This document shows, one piece after another, positions 42,019 through 52,022 of a stretch of 64,000 bases of DNA. The stretch comes from Tessaracoccus massiliensis (lineage in GTDB: Bacteria; Actinomycetota; Actinomycetes; Propionibacteriales; Propionibacteriaceae). The stretch spans positions 138,926 to 202,925 of the forward strand of contig NZ_LN623541.1 of the NCBI RefSeq assembly GCF_000826065.2, in the 5' to 3' direction. Made by a program: the position numbers and the translations under genes. The notes below the pieces were generated by a model. The model was not told the origin of the DNA. It did no database searches and saw only the letters and a list, made by a program, of their open reading frames with translations. Position 1 is the first letter of the stretch; every line of letters begins with the position of its first letter.

Positions 42019-43320
42019 TCACCCGGCGGTGAGGAGCGTCATGCCGAGGAGGCTGAGGCCGCCGGCCACCAGCAGGAGCAGGACGTCGTGGAGATGGAAG
42101 CGGCGGTCCAACCGCCACAGCCCCGCCGCCCCGACGATGGTGGCCCAGCCGACGGTGGGGGCGTTGACGTCGGCGTTCCTGGCGATCGCCATGTTGGCGC
42201 GCAGCATCGACAGGCAGGTGGTGATCAACAGCCCGCAGATCACGGGCAGCACGTAGGCGCCCAGGCGACGCACGAACGCGGAGTTCGACACCTTCCCGTA
42301 GCCGCCCATGATCAGCATGGCGATCGCGGAGCAGGCCGCCACCGACAGCAGGAAGGTGGCCAGTGCGAACAGCAGGCCCAACTGCCAACCGCCGGACTGC
42401 AGCCCGTAGGAGTAGCCCAGCGCAGCGGCGACCTTGACCAGGATGGGCCCGGGCAGTGCGTTGGCCACGGGCACGGCCTGGCCGTAGAACTCGCTGCCTG
42501 GCACGATGCCGCTGGCCACGAAGAATCCGTCGGCCACGCCGACGTAGGCCTCGCCGCCGCCGAAGGAGGTGACGGTGGACAACCCGATCAGGCCGAGGAA
42601 ACCTGCGCCGCCCACGACGAACGAGGCCAACGTGACGGCGGCGACGACAACCGTGAAGGCGGCAGCAGACCACCATGCGGCCCGCGACGATGCTGTGGGC
42701 GGCGCTCCGGGAGCCGCCGGCGTCGAGGCCCTGCGCCGGGCCACGGACCAGGCCCCGATCACCACCAGTGTCACGAGGATGAGCTGGAGCGCGTCGAGTT
42801 GCGGCAGCGACGTTTCCCAGCGTTGCCCGAACAGTTCGCCCACCGCGGCGATGGCCTGGTCGGCACCGGTGGCCAGAAACGAGGCGAGCACCACGACGAC
42901 GTAGACGCGCAGCCTCTGTTTCCCGGCTCGCAACACCTTGGCGATGAACAGGGCGAGCAGCACGATGATGAAGGCGGCGATGCCGATGGCGGCGAACTCG
43001 ACGTAGCGGATGGCGCCGGCGCCGATGGCGTTGAATCCGGCCAGCAGGCCCACCGTGGCGAGCGTGCCGGGCAGTGAGACGGCGAACGCGGCCAGCAGCG
43101 AGCCCAGCCAGCCGTGGGATTCGGCTCCGGCGAGGGCGCCGAGCTTGACGGGCAGGGCCCCTGGCGTGATGTTGGCGATGAGGGTGTGCGTGCCGAAGGT
43201 GCGCTCGTCCAGCGCCTTGCCGACGAGTTCCTTCTCCATGACCGGAATGAGGGCTGCGCCACCGCCGAAGCCGATGGTGCCCACCTTGAGCATGGAGCCC
43301 AGGAGACCGGCAAGCTTCAC
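42019..43320 (-). CDS. Chromate transporter family protein (ChrA-like)
   Basis: A 433-residue inner-membrane protein made of two homologous halves, each starting with an FGGG motif (GTIGFGGGAALIPVMEKE and TVTSFGGGEAYVGVADGFF), the layout of long ChrA. Expected to export chromate or transport a related oxyanion; sulfate uptake is a possible alternative. It starts 4 bp after the dapC stop, so it may be an operon member. No chromate reductase or chrB regulator is adjacent. Confidence 0.85.
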   Translation of the reverse strand: MKLAGLLGSMLKVGTIGFGGGAALIPVMEKELVGKALDERTFGTHTLIANITPGALPVKLGALAGAESHGWLGSLLAAFAVSLPGTLATVGLLAGFNAIGAGAIRYVEFAAIGIAAFIIVLLALFIAKVLRAGKQRLRVYVVVVLASFLATGADQAIAAVGELFGQRWETSLPQLDALQLILVTLVVIGAWSVARRRASTPAAPGAPPTASSRAAWWSAAAFTVVVAAVTLASFVVGGAGFLGLIGLSTVTSFGGGEAYVGVADGFFVASGIVPGSEFYGQAVPVANALPGPILVKVAAALGYSYGLQSGGWQLGLLFALATFLLSVAACSAIAMLIMGGYGKVSNSAFVRRLGAYVLPVICGLLITTCLSMLRANMAIARNADVNAPTVGWATIVGAAGLWRLDRRFHLHDVLLLLVAGGLSLLGMTLLTAG

Positions 43321-43324
43321 ATCA

Positions 43325-44416
43325 TCATCCCCTGAGGCGCTCCGCTGCGGCGGCGACCCGCTCGTCGGTGGCGGTCAGCGCCACGCGCACGTGCTGTGCG
43401 GCGGCCGCTCCGTAGAAGTCCCCCGGCGCAGCGAGGATCCCGCGTTCGGCGAGCCAGTCGATGGTGGTGCGGCACCCTTCGCCGCGGGTGGCCCACAGGT
43501 ACAGCGACCCCTCGGAGTGGTCCACCCGGAACCCGGCCTCCTCCAGCGCCGGTTTCAGCACGGCGCGGCGGGCGAGGTAGCGCTCGCGCTGCTCCTCGAC
43601 GTGGGCCTGGTCCCCCAGCAGCGCGGCCATCGCGGCCTGCACGGGGGCGGGCAGCATCATGCCCAGGTGTTTGCGCACCCCAACGAGGGGCAGCACGACG
43701 GTGGGGTCGCCCGCCACGAAGCCGCCGCGGTAGCCGGCGGCGTTGGAGCGCTTGGAGACCGAGTGCACGGCCAGCAGGTTGCTGTGGTCCCCATCGTTGA
43801 CGCGCGGGTCCAGCACGGAGATGGCCTCGGCGTCCCAGGCGAACTCGCCGTAGCACTCGTCGCTGGCCAGCACGGCGCCGACGCGGCGTGCCGCGGCCAC
43901 GAAGGCGCGCAGCTCCTCGAGTGGCAGGATGCGACCCGTCGGGTTGGCCGGCGAATTGATCCAGATCAGCCGGGCGTTGTCCGGGATGTCGTCCGGATCG
44001 TCCAGCGGCAGCGGCTGCGCACCGGCCACCAGGGCGCCCACCTCGTAGGTGGGGTAGGCGCATTCCGGAAAGACGACGGCCTCGTCCTTCCCGACGCCGA
44101 GCAGCAGCGGCAGCCAGGCCACCAACTCCTTGGTGCCCACCACCGGCAACACGCACTCATCGGTCAGCGGCACCGAATCCCAGCGTGACTCCAGGTAGCC
44201 CCGGATGGCCGCACGGACCTCCGGCGTGCCCCACACCGTCGGATAGCCGTGCGCATCCCCCGCCTCCGCCAACGCGTCGATGGCGAGCTGCGGGGTGGGG
44301 TCGACGGGCGTGCCGACGGACAGATCAACCAGACCGCCGGGGTGCGCGCTGGCGACGCGCTTGGCCTCAGCCAGCGTGTCCCAGGGGAAATCGGGCAGCC
44401 GGGCCCCCAGGCCCAT
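43325..44416 (-). CDS. dapC: Succinyldiaminopimelate transaminase (DapC)
   Basis: PLP-dependent aminotransferase class I, 363 residues, forming N-succinyl-LL-DAP from the keto acid. Landmarks: LVDLSVGTPVDPTPQ, INSPANPTGRILPLEEL, and the PLP lysine in HSVSKRSNAAGYRGGF. The fdxA-dapC order (3-bp gap) is the standard actinobacterial arrangement and supports DapC over other aminotransferases. Confidence 0.94.
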   Translation of the reverse strand: MGLGARLPDFPWDTLAEAKRVASAHPGGLVDLSVGTPVDPTPQLAIDALAEAGDAHGYPTVWGTPEVRAAIRGYLESRWDSVPLTDECVLPVVGTKELVAWLPLLLGVGKDEAVVFPECAYPTYEVGALVAGAQPLPLDDPDDIPDNARLIWINSPANPTGRILPLEELRAFVAAARRVGAVLASDECYGEFAWDAEAISVLDPRVNDGDHSNLLAVHSVSKRSNAAGYRGGFVAGDPTVVLPLVGVRKHLGMMLPAPVQAAMAALLGDQAHVEEQRERYLARRAVLKPALEEAGFRVDHSEGSLYLWATRGEGCRTTIDWLAERGILAAPGDFYGAAAAQHVRVALTATDERVAAAAERLRG

Positions 44417-44419
44417 CGG

Positions 44420-44740
44420 TCAGTTGCCCTGGGGCGGAAGCGCCTCGACGACCGGGTGATCCTTGTCGATGGCACCCATCTTCGCGGCGCCGCCGGGGGA
44501 GCCGATCTCGTCGAAGAACTGCACGTTCACGTCGTAGAACTGGGCCTGCTCCTCCGGCACGTCGTCCTCGTAGTAGATGGCCTCGACGGGGCAGACGGGC
44601 TCGCAGGCGCCGCAGTCGACGCACTCCTCCGGGTGGATGTAGAGCATGCGGTTGCCCTCGTAGATGCAATCGACGGGACACTCCTCGACGCAGGCGAGAT
44701 CCTTCACGTCGACACAGGGAAGTCCGATGATGTACGTCAC
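44420..44740 (-). CDS. fdxA: Seven-iron ferredoxin FdxA
   Basis: Electron carrier of 106 residues with one [3Fe-4S] and one [4Fe-4S] cluster. Cys pattern is CVDVKDLACVEECPVDC then CVDCGACEPVCPVEAI. The C-terminal extension (VNVQFFDEIGSPGGAAKMGA) is typical of mycobacterial FdxA. The GTG at 44740 has AGGAGA 6 nt upstream. Confidence 0.96.
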   Translation of the reverse strand: MTYIIGLPCVDVKDLACVEECPVDCIYEGNRMLYIHPEECVDCGACEPVCPVEAIYYEDDVPEEQAQFYDVNVQFFDEIGSPGGAAKMGAIDKDHPVVEALPPQGN

Positions 44741-44804
44741 AATTTCTCCTTCGAGAGCGGGGCGTGCCCAGCTTAGCGCGCCCGGACCGGCTTGCCAGGC
44801 AAGG

Positions 44805-46535
44805 TCAGGGTTGGCAGATGATGCGGTCCCCGGCGTTGTACTTCCACGAGAACGGTTCGCGCTTGGCGATCTCGCCGTTCTTGTAGAAGATCCGCTCCCA
44901 GTTGACGCTGAAGCCCTGGATCGGCGCCTGCGACTCACAGTTCGGATCGCCGGTGACGGTACGGTCCGTGCCGCGGTAGAAGCCGGACTTCTTCAGCTCG
45001 GTGGACATCGCCTGCGCCACCCCGCCCTGGTCGTTGGTACGCAGGTCATAGGTGGGCTTGGACCAGATCTTGAACGTGACGCTGCCGCGCTTGCCGGACG
45101 ACGACGGGTTGGTGAAGCCCTGGATGATGGCCGGGTACTCGGTGTCGTTCTGGAACCTCATGTCCAGCGCCCCGTAGTAGACGGTGGCCTCGCGGCCGGC
45201 CGGGTAGCGGTCGAAGTAGAGGCTGTGCGGTTTGTGTTCCACGTCCTTGTAGCCGGCGAAGAACCCTGCGTTGAACAGCGTAGTGGCCGCCTGGGAGATG
45301 CCGCCGCCCGATTCCTTGACGAGGCGCCCCTTGTTGATCACGTAGCCGTCGACGTAGCCATTGGCGGTGGTCCGCTCGCCGAGGGTGTCGTTGAGGGAGA
45401 AGGTCTCGCCAGGCAGCAGCACGGTGCCGTTGACCGACGACGCCGCCTGGGTGAGGTTCGTGTTGCGGTAGGCGGCATGCGGGTACTGCGTGGTGTACTC
45501 CCCGACGACGACGAACTCGCCCAGCGCCGTGAAGTCCTCCGTCGAGTACTCCGGCTCCTGGCCCTCCAACTCGACGGGCACGGTGCGACCCTCGCCCGTG
45601 GCGGTGGCGGCCTTCTCGACGGAGGCGGTGAACGCCTCCTCGGTCAGCTGCTGGCCCGAGGTCGACGGCACGACGGCGACCTTGCCGCCCTCGAACTTCA
45701 GCGACGCGTTCTTGGGTTCGGACAGTTCCAGGGAGCGCCGGGCCTCGGCGGTCTGCTCAAAGAGTTCGCTGGTGTCCAGCGTGCCGACGATCTTGTCACC
45801 CTCGACGTTCAGGGAGGCAGCCTCCGCCAGGGAGCCGGGCGCGATCTCCATCTGCACGTCGCCGTGGGTCAGCACGACGGGGCCGCTGATCAGCGGTTCG
45901 GCGAAGTTGGTCACCACGTCGTCGACCATCTCATCGGTCACCGCAGGCGGGGTGTTCTGGATGGTCACGGCCACGTTGCCCTTGGCCTCTTCGAAGGCCT
46001 GTTTGGCGGTGGCGGTGGTGGCGTCGACGTCCATGGCCTGCGCGTCGGTGGCCTCCGTGCGGACGATCTTGCCGCCGTCGAACTTGACGGTGGCGTCCAC
46101 GCCGTCGACGGCGAACTCGGACGCCTTGGCCTCGACAGCCGAGCGGAGCGCACCCTCATCGACCGTGCGGACGACGTCTACCTCGCCGCCGCCGGTGAGG
46201 GTCTCGTAGATATCTGCGGGGTTCCAGGAGTGGCCGCCGCCCGCTGCCCGCACAGTGGCCTCGTAGTCGAAGCCCAGCCCTGCGTCGGCGGGCACGATGT
46301 CTGCGGATGTGCCGCCCGCGCTCAGAGTGATGGGCTCGGCGAGCTTGGGGGCCAGTTCGGTTTCCAGCTTCTCCCGCGCCTGCTCAGGTGACAGGCCTCC
46401 GATGGCCACCCCGTCTACCGAGGCTTTCGCTGGCACCTGGTTGCCGGCCACGAAGTACGAAGCCACATAGGCTCCGCCCACGAGGATCAACAGCCCGATG
46501 ATGGTTCCGATGGCGATCTTGCCGGCTCTACTCAC
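44805..46535 (-). CDS. VanW-family protein with peptidoglycan-binding repeats
   Basis: A 576-residue envelope protein: one membrane anchor (IAIGTIIGLLILVGGAYVAS), two PG_binding_4-like regions (about 45-340), then a VanW domain (about 360-505; FSLNDTLGERTTANGYVDGY, ESGGGISQAATTLFNAGF). Probably acts at peptidoglycan; no van cluster is present, so vancomycin resistance is not implied. I chose the GTG at 46535 because GGAGGGG lies 5 nt upstream; a GTG at 46541 is too close to it. Confidence 0.88.
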   Translation of the reverse strand: MSRAGKIAIGTIIGLLILVGGAYVASYFVAGNQVPAKASVDGVAIGGLSPEQAREKLETELAPKLAEPITLSAGGTSADIVPADAGLGFDYEATVRAAGGGHSWNPADIYETLTGGGEVDVVRTVDEGALRSAVEAKASEFAVDGVDATVKFDGGKIVRTEATDAQAMDVDATTATAKQAFEEAKGNVAVTIQNTPPAVTDEMVDDVVTNFAEPLISGPVVLTHGDVQMEIAPGSLAEAASLNVEGDKIVGTLDTSELFEQTAEARRSLELSEPKNASLKFEGGKVAVVPSTSGQQLTEEAFTASVEKAATATGEGRTVPVELEGQEPEYSTEDFTALGEFVVVGEYTTQYPHAAYRNTNLTQAASSVNGTVLLPGETFSLNDTLGERTTANGYVDGYVINKGRLVKESGGGISQAATTLFNAGFFAGYKDVEHKPHSLYFDRYPAGREATVYYGALDMRFQNDTEYPAIIQGFTNPSSSGKRGSVTFKIWSKPTYDLRTNDQGGVAQAMSTELKKSGFYRGTDRTVTGDPNCESQAPIQGFSVNWERIFYKNGEIAKREPFSWKYNAGDRIICQP

Positions 46536-46626
46536 TTCCACCCCTCCACGTGCCGTGACGGCACAACCCCGCCATCGTACGTTGAGACGTCAACTACTCC
46601 CAAAACTGCGCGTCCTCCTCGTCGCC

Positions 46627-48300
46627 TCACAGTTTGACGGCAAAAGGCATGCTCAGCGCCCCATGGGAGCGCAGCCCGACGCGGGCCGCGAGCGCGTTGA
46701 ACATCTGCTCGGCATCCGGCACCGCCGCTCCCCCTGCCACCGTCTCGGACGACGTGGCGGGCTTGAGCAGGTCCAGGATCCCGGCGTCGGCGATGTGGGT
46801 GAGCTTGGCGGCCTCAGGGTCCAGCCCGGCGAGGCGGCAGGCGCGCTCGACGGCGAGCCTCTGCCGGCCGATGTGATCCACGAGGCCCCGCTCCTTGGCG
46901 TCCGCACCCGTCCAGACGCGGCCACGGGCGAGGCGCTCGAGCTCCTCGTAGTCCATGCCACGGTCCTGGGCGGCGAAGGTGGTGAAGTCCAGGTAGATGC
47001 GGTCCAACCAGCGGTTGAGCCGCTCCCAGTCCTCCTCCGAGAACTCGTGCGCGTCGGAGAAGGTGCCGGCGGCGGCGCCCACGGGGATGGTCTCGCGGAC
47101 CAGGCCCAGTTTGTCGTAGAGGCCCTCGGTGACCATCTTGCCGGCGAGCACACCGATGGAGCCGGTGAGGGTGGCCGCCTGGGCGACGATCTCGTTGCAG
47201 GGCATCGACACGTAGTAACCGCCCGAGGCAGCAGCGGCGCCCATGTGGGCGACGACGGGCTTGCCCGCCTCCTTCAGCCGCAGTACGGATCGCCGGATGA
47301 AGTCTGATGCGACGGCGGAGCCGCCGGGCGAGTCGACGTCGAAGACCACGGCCTTGACGTCATCGTCGCGCAGCGCGGCGCGCAGCTGCTCGTCCACGAC
47401 GTCGGCCCCGGCCTGCTGGCCTCCCATCGGTGAGCGCACGCCACGGCCGGTGACGATGGCGCCACGGAGGCTGACGACGGCCACCTTGGCCTGCTTCGGG
47501 CGCAGCTTCTTCATGAGCGCGGAGCGCGACTGGTAGCGGTGGGCGAACAGGAGGTTCTCCGGCTCGGCTCCCCAGGCCTTCAGCACGGCGTCGTAGGCCT
47601 CGTCGCGGTAGCCGATGTGGTCGATCAGGCCCAGTTCCCTGGCCCGATCAGGCTCCACGGGCGCGGAGTTGACGGCGTCCCAGACGGTCTCTGTTGGCAC
47701 GCCACGGAGCCGGGCGATGGCCTCGACCATCTCGTCGACGATGGATTGGCCGACGCGCTGCATCATCTCTCGGTTGGCTTCGGTGACGTGGTCTGCTGCG
47801 TAGCTGTCTGCGGCCGTCTTGTACTCGTGCCGCTGACCGAACTGCGGTTCCACGCCCACCTTGTTGAACAGGCCCTTCAGGAGGGTGATGGTCACCTCGA
47901 GGCCCTCGATGGACAGCATGCCGGTGGGCTGGACCCAGATCTCCTGAGCTGCGGCCGCCACCCGGTAGGCGCCGAAACCGTGGATCAGTTCGCCGAAGGA
48001 CTCGGCCCAGGCCATGGTCTTCTTCTTGGCGCCGAACTCCTCGATGAGACCGGAGACCTCTTCGGTGTCCGCGATGGTCAACTGGGTGGGGGTGGCGTGC
48101 ACGATGAGGCCGAGCACCCGCTCGTCGTCTGCCGCCTCTGCCAGGTGTTGGCGCAGCGCGGGCAGCGTGGGGCTGTTGATCAACTGGATGGCCTGCAGCG
48201 GATTGCTCGGCTTCGCGACGAGCACCCCCCTGGCCAGATCGAGTTCGAGCACCACCGGCTTGTCGCCGACGATCTTGGCAAGCACGTCCTTGAGACTCAT
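46627..48300 (-). CDS. sppA: Signal peptide peptidase SppA (67-kDa type)
   Basis: Serine protease of the S49 family, 557 residues with two tandem domains. The general-base Lys is in HEYKTAADSY and the nucleophile Ser in AAAASGGYYVSMP. Unlike E. coli SppA no N-terminal membrane helix is visible (MSLKDVLAKIVGDKPVVLELD), so it may act in the cytoplasm or peripherally. The ATG at 48300 follows TAAAGT by 6 nt (leaderless). Confidence 0.93.
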   Translation of the reverse strand: MSLKDVLAKIVGDKPVVLELDLARGVLVAKPSNPLQAIQLINSPTLPALRQHLAEAADDERVLGLIVHATPTQLTIADTEEVSGLIEEFGAKKKTMAWAESFGELIHGFGAYRVAAAAQEIWVQPTGMLSIEGLEVTITLLKGLFNKVGVEPQFGQRHEYKTAADSYAADHVTEANREMMQRVGQSIVDEMVEAIARLRGVPTETVWDAVNSAPVEPDRARELGLIDHIGYRDEAYDAVLKAWGAEPENLLFAHRYQSRSALMKKLRPKQAKVAVVSLRGAIVTGRGVRSPMGGQQAGADVVDEQLRAALRDDDVKAVVFDVDSPGGSAVASDFIRRSVLRLKEAGKPVVAHMGAAAASGGYYVSMPCNEIVAQAATLTGSIGVLAGKMVTEGLYDKLGLVRETIPVGAAAGTFSDAHEFSEEDWERLNRWLDRIYLDFTTFAAQDRGMDYEELERLARGRVWTGADAKERGLVDHIGRQRLAVERACRLAGLDPEAAKLTHIADAGILDLLKPATSSETVAGGAAVPDAEQMFNALAARVGLRSHGALSMPFAVKL

Positions 48301-48353
48301 GCATCCACTTTACGTGGTCCCTGAGCGTGCCCCGGAGAGGAACGAGCCCGGGC

Positions 48354-48433
48354 ACGACGAAGGGCCCCCGCAGCGTCCCCGACAACTCAACCATCGGGTC
48401 AAGGTGTCAGAAAGCTGCGGGAGCCCTTCGTCG
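48354..48433. terminator. Terminator-like repeat, third copy
   Basis: Arms 48354-48374 and 48413-48433 pair with one or two mismatches (GACGAAGGGCCCCCGCAGC / GCTGCGGGAGCCCTTCGTC). Located downstream of tkt and upstream of sppA. Related to 12981 and 19533. Confidence 0.7.
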
Positions 48434-48481
48434 TTCGTAGAACTCACGCTCAGGGACCGAGCGCGGCTCAACCAGCGGGGG

Positions 48482-50536
48482 TCAGAGGATGGACTTGGCG
48501 GCCTTCACGACGTTGTCCGCAGTGAAGCCGAACTCCTCGAAGCACTTGGCACCCGACGCGGAGGCGCCGTAGTGCTCGATGCTGATCGAGGTGCCCTGGG
48601 CGCCGACGTACTTGCCCCAGCCCATCTCGATGCCGGCCTCGACGCTGACGCGCGCGGTGACCGCCTTCGGCAGGACCGACTCCTTGTACTCGTCGGACTG
48701 CTCCTCGAACCATTCCTGGCACGGCATCGACACGACGCGGGTGGGCGTGCCATCAGCCTCGAGCTGTTCCTGGGCGTCCAGCGCGATGGCGACCTCGGAG
48801 CCGGTGGCGATCAGGATCACCTTGGGCTCCGCCGAGGCCTCGCTCAGCACGTAGGCGCCGTTGGCGACGCCTTCGGCCGAGGCGTACTTCTCGCCGCGGG
48901 CGACCGTGCGCAGGTCCTGACGCGACAGGATCAGGCCGGCGGGGCGGTCCGTGCGGCGCAGGATCTCACCCCAGGCGACGGAGGTCTCGTTCGCATCGGC
49001 CGGGCGCACCACGTCGAGGTTCGGGATCGCACGCAGCGACGCGAGGTGCTCGATGGGCTGGTGCGTGGGGCCGTCCTCGCCGACGCCGACCGAATCGTGC
49101 GTCCACACGAACACCGACGGCACCTTCATGATGGCGGCCAGCCGGACGGCGGGGCGCATGTAGTCAGCGAACACGAGGAACGTGCCGCCGTAGGCGCGGG
49201 TCAGGCCCGAGAGGTTGATGCCGTTGAGGATGCCGCCCATGGCGTGCTCACGGATGCCGAAGTGCAGCGTGCGCCCGTACGGGTTGCCGGGCCACGCGTC
49301 GGTGGTGCGCTCCTTCGGCAGGAAGGAGGGCTCGCCCTTCATGGTGGTGTTGTTCGAGCCGGCGAGATCGGCGGAGCCGCCCCACAACTCGGGCAGCTGG
49401 CCGGCCAATGCGGAGAGCACCTCGCCGGAGGCGGCGCGGGTGGACTTCTTGCCCTCCTCGAACACCGGCAGCGACAGATCTTCGGGCAGCTTGCGGGCCG
49501 CGGCGCGCTCCAGCAGCGCGGCGCGCTCCGGGTTGGCCTGCTGCCACGCCTCGAACTTGGCGTCCCACTCTTCGCGGAAGGCCTTGCCGCGGGCGGCGGC
49601 GTTCTCACGAGCGTGTGCGACGGCGTCCTGGTCGACGGCGAAGGGCTCCTGCTCGAAACCGAGCGCATCCTTCAGCGCGGCGATCTCGTCGGCGCCGATC
49701 TTCGAACCGTGGATGGCGGCCTGGCCCTGCTTGTTGGGCAGGGGCCAGCCGATGATGGTGGTCAGTTTGATGAACGAGGGCTTGTCCGTGACGGACTTGG
49801 CCTTCTCGATCGCGTCGTAGAGCGCCTGGAGGTCTTCCTTGTACTCGGTGCCACCGTTGGTCCAGTCGACGTGCTGCACATCCCAGCCGTAGGCCTCGTA
49901 GCGGGCGCTGACGTCCTCGGTGAACGAGATGCTGGTCTTGCCCTCGATCGTGATCCGGTTGTCGTCGTAGATCATGATCAGGTTGCCGAGGTTCTGCGTG
50001 GCGGCCAGCGAGGACGCCTCAGAGGCGACGCCCTCCTGCAGGCAGCCGTCGCCGGCGACGACGTAGACGAAGCGGTCGAACACCGATTCGCCCTCGGGCG
50101 CTTCGGGGTCGAAGAGGCCACGCTCGCGGCGGGCGGCCATGGCCATGCCCACGGCGTTGGAGATGCCGGCGCCCAGCGGGCCGGTGGTGCATTCGATGAA
50201 CTTCGCGTGCATGTATTCGGGGTGACCGGCGGTCTTGGCGCCCCAGGTGCGCAGTGCCTTGATGTCGTCGAGTTCCATGTCCATCCCGGCGAGGTACAGC
50301 TGCGTGTACTGCGTCAGGGAGGCGTGGCCGACGGACAGCACGAACCGGTCACGGCCGAGCCAGAGGTCATCGGTGGGGTCGCTCTTCATCACCTTCTGGT
50401 ACAGGAGGTAGGCCGCGGGGGCGAGCGAAACCGGCGTGCCGGGGTGCCCGTTGCCGACCTTCTCGACTGCATCGACGGCGAGGATCCGGGCGGTGTCGAC
50501 GGCGCGGGCGTCCTTCTCGGTCCACTCAAGAGTCAC
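48482..50536 (-). CDS. tkt: Transketolase
   Basis: Thiamin-diphosphate enzyme of the pentose phosphate pathway, 684 residues. Domains: ThDP-binding ([35 protein letters not shown]), pyrimidine-binding ([15 protein letters not shown]) and C-terminal. The GTG at 50536 has AGGAAC 6 nt upstream. Complete at family length. Its usual partner transaldolase is not in the window. Confidence 0.96.
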   Translation of the reverse strand: MTLEWTEKDARAVDTARILAVDAVEKVGNGHPGTPVSLAPAAYLLYQKVMKSDPTDDLWLGRDRFVLSVGHASLTQYTQLYLAGMDMELDDIKALRTWGAKTAGHPEYMHAKFIECTTGPLGAGISNAVGMAMAARRERGLFDPEAPEGESVFDRFVYVVAGDGCLQEGVASEASSLAATQNLGNLIMIYDDNRITIEGKTSISFTEDVSARYEAYGWDVQHVDWTNGGTEYKEDLQALYDAIEKAKSVTDKPSFIKLTTIIGWPLPNKQGQAAIHGSKIGADEIAALKDALGFEQEPFAVDQDAVAHARENAAARGKAFREEWDAKFEAWQQANPERAALLERAAARKLPEDLSLPVFEEGKKSTRAASGEVLSALAGQLPELWGGSADLAGSNNTTMKGEPSFLPKERTTDAWPGNPYGRTLHFGIREHAMGGILNGINLSGLTRAYGGTFLVFADYMRPAVRLAAIMKVPSVFVWTHDSVGVGEDGPTHQPIEHLASLRAIPNLDVVRPADANETSVAWGEILRRTDRPAGLILSRQDLRTVARGEKYASAEGVANGAYVLSEASAEPKVILIATGSEVAIALDAQEQLEADGTPTRVVSMPCQEWFEEQSDEYKESVLPKAVTARVSVEAGIEMGWGKYVGAQGTSISIEHYGASASGAKCFEEFGFTADNVVKAAKSIL

Positions 50537-50689
50537 TGTTAGTTCCTAACTCATAGGGGTTGGCGCAGCGCATGCGTCTCTGCTGCGGCGATCATGGGTC
50601 AAGCCTATCGCGCGCCCCGGCCGGAACCACGGGCCGGGTGGCCCATCTGGCAACATTGGGCAACTGCTCACGCACAGCCGCCCGCCCGA

Positions 50690-50935
50690 CTACCAGGCGC
50701 CGCCGCCTCCACCACCGGCGCCGCCGCCGGACCACCAGGCGTCCGGGATCTCACCGGCCTTGGCGATGGCGATCTCGTCAGCGTCGGGCTGCTCGGGGTG
50801 CTCGGGCTCTGCCTGCTCGCTGCGGGAGCGCTCCTCGCCGGGCTGGAAGGGGCGGGTCGTCTCGCCCAGCGCCTCGCGCACGAGCTTCTGCAGCCCCTCG
50901 GGGTCTCCCGGCTCGAACTTACGGGTCTCAGCCAT
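50690..50935 (-). CDS. Small hypothetical protein with Gly-rich tail
   Basis: An 81-residue acidic protein: MAETRKFEPGDPEGLQKLVR, a Glu/Pro-rich middle and the C-terminus WWSGGGAGGGGGGAW. No family recognised. Its start overlaps the phosphoribosyltransferase stop by 8 nt, which supports it as a real, coupled gene. Confidence 0.65.
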   Translation of the reverse strand: MAETRKFEPGDPEGLQKLVREALGETTRPFQPGEERSRSEQAEPEHPEQPDADEIAIAKAGEIPDAWWSGGGAGGGGGGAW

Positions 50936-51440
50936 GGCTCTCCTCCTCAGTGACAGGCGGCTCGGCCGACCAGGGGAACACGATCCACTGATCGGTGGAC
51001 TTCCAAATGTAATCCGGCGCCACGATCGTGCGGGGCTTGGCGTACAGCACGCAGGAGCGCACGTCGGCGCCGAAGCCGCGCAGCAGCTTGATCACCAGGT
51101 GCAGCGTTCGTCCGGAATCAGCCACGTCGTCGACGACGAGGGTCTTGCGCCCGGCGATGGACTCGGTGTCCAGCATGGGGGCCAGCAGGATGGGATCAGG
51201 CAGCGTCTCGTTGACGTCGGTGTAGAACTCGACGTTGATCGCGTCGGTCAGCTTCACGCCCAACGAGTAGGTCATGGCCCCACCGAGCGTCATGCCCCCG
51301 CGCGCCACCGCGATGATGATCTCAGGGAAGAAATCCGATTCGGCCACGGCGCGCGCGAGGTCGCGCTGTGCCTGGCCGAAGCACTCCCAGGTGAGGACTT
51401 CCTTGTTGGTGAGGTCTCGAGCGTCCGCGTGATAAGCCAT
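50928..51440 (-). CDS. Purine phosphoribosyltransferase-like protein
   Basis: A 170-residue type I PRTase. The PRPP-binding motif VVDDVADSGRTL and the hood region (IIIAVARGGMTLGGAMTY) are intact. Closest in look to xanthine-guanine/hypoxanthine PRTases (Gpt group), but the base is not certain. The ATG at 51440 follows TACCAT by 6 nt (leaderless). Followed by the overlapping small gene. Confidence 0.87.
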   Translation of the reverse strand: MAYHADARDLTNKEVLTWECFGQAQRDLARAVAESDFFPEIIIAVARGGMTLGGAMTYSLGVKLTDAINVEFYTDVNETLPDPILLAPMLDTESIAGRKTLVVDDVADSGRTLHLVIKLLRGFGADVRSCVLYAKPRTIVAPDYIWKSTDQWIVFPWSAEPPVTEEESHG

Positions 51441-51463
51441 GGGCCAATGGTAGTGGCGCGGGC

Positions 51464-51976
51464 CTACCGGGGTTCGTTGCCCTCGAAGATCATGGTGACG
51501 AAGACCACGTCGAGCCAGCGACCGAACTTGCGCCCCACCTGCGGGAGGCGGCCCGCCTCCTCGAAGCCGAGCTTCCGGTGGAAGGCCACGGAGGCCTCGT
51601 TGGAGCCGTCGACCACGCCCACCATGACATGCACCCCACGCCCGCGGGCATAGTCGATCAGCGCGCCCATCAGCATCCGACCCCCACCTGCGGCGCGGTG
51701 CCCGTCGCGGATGTAGACGCTGTGCTCGACGGTGTGCCGGTAGCCCTCCAACGGCCGGAACTGCGAGTAGCTGGCGTAACCGGTGATCAGACCGTCGGCG
51801 TCCTCCATCACCAGGATGGGGTACTCCGCTGCGGTGAGCCGGTCGAACCACGCCTGGCGGTCCGCGACGCTGACCGGTTCCAGCGCGTAGGACGCCGTGG
51901 TGCCCACGCCCGCCTCGTTGTAGATGTCCGTGATGGCCGGGATGTCTCGGGTATGCGCGGGGCGGATGGTCGGCAT
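51464..51976 (-). CDS. GNAT N-acetyltransferase, phosphinothricin/methionine-sulfone type
   Basis: A 170-residue acetyltransferase beginning MPTIRPAHTRDIPAITDIYN, with EHSVYIRDGHRAAGGGRMLMGALI (acetyl-CoA loop) and VGVVDGSNEASVAFHRKLGF. This pattern is that of PAT/MddA-like enzymes acting on small amino-acid analogues. The ATG at 51976 follows TACCAT by 6 nt; longer N-termini are rejected. Confidence 0.87.
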   Translation of the reverse strand: MPTIRPAHTRDIPAITDIYNEAGVGTTASYALEPVSVADRQAWFDRLTAAEYPILVMEDADGLITGYASYSQFRPLEGYRHTVEHSVYIRDGHRAAGGGRMLMGALIDYARGRGVHVMVGVVDGSNEASVAFHRKLGFEEAGRLPQVGRKFGRWLDVVFVTMIFEGNEPR

Positions 51977-52022
51977 GGTCCCATGGTAGGGCCGCCTGGG
52001 CACGGCTAGTACTGTCTGCCGC

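Noticed and set aside
44805-46535. VanW protein read as vancomycin resistance
   Set aside because: No vanHAX or vanRS genes nearby; VanW-domain proteins are common in actinobacteria.
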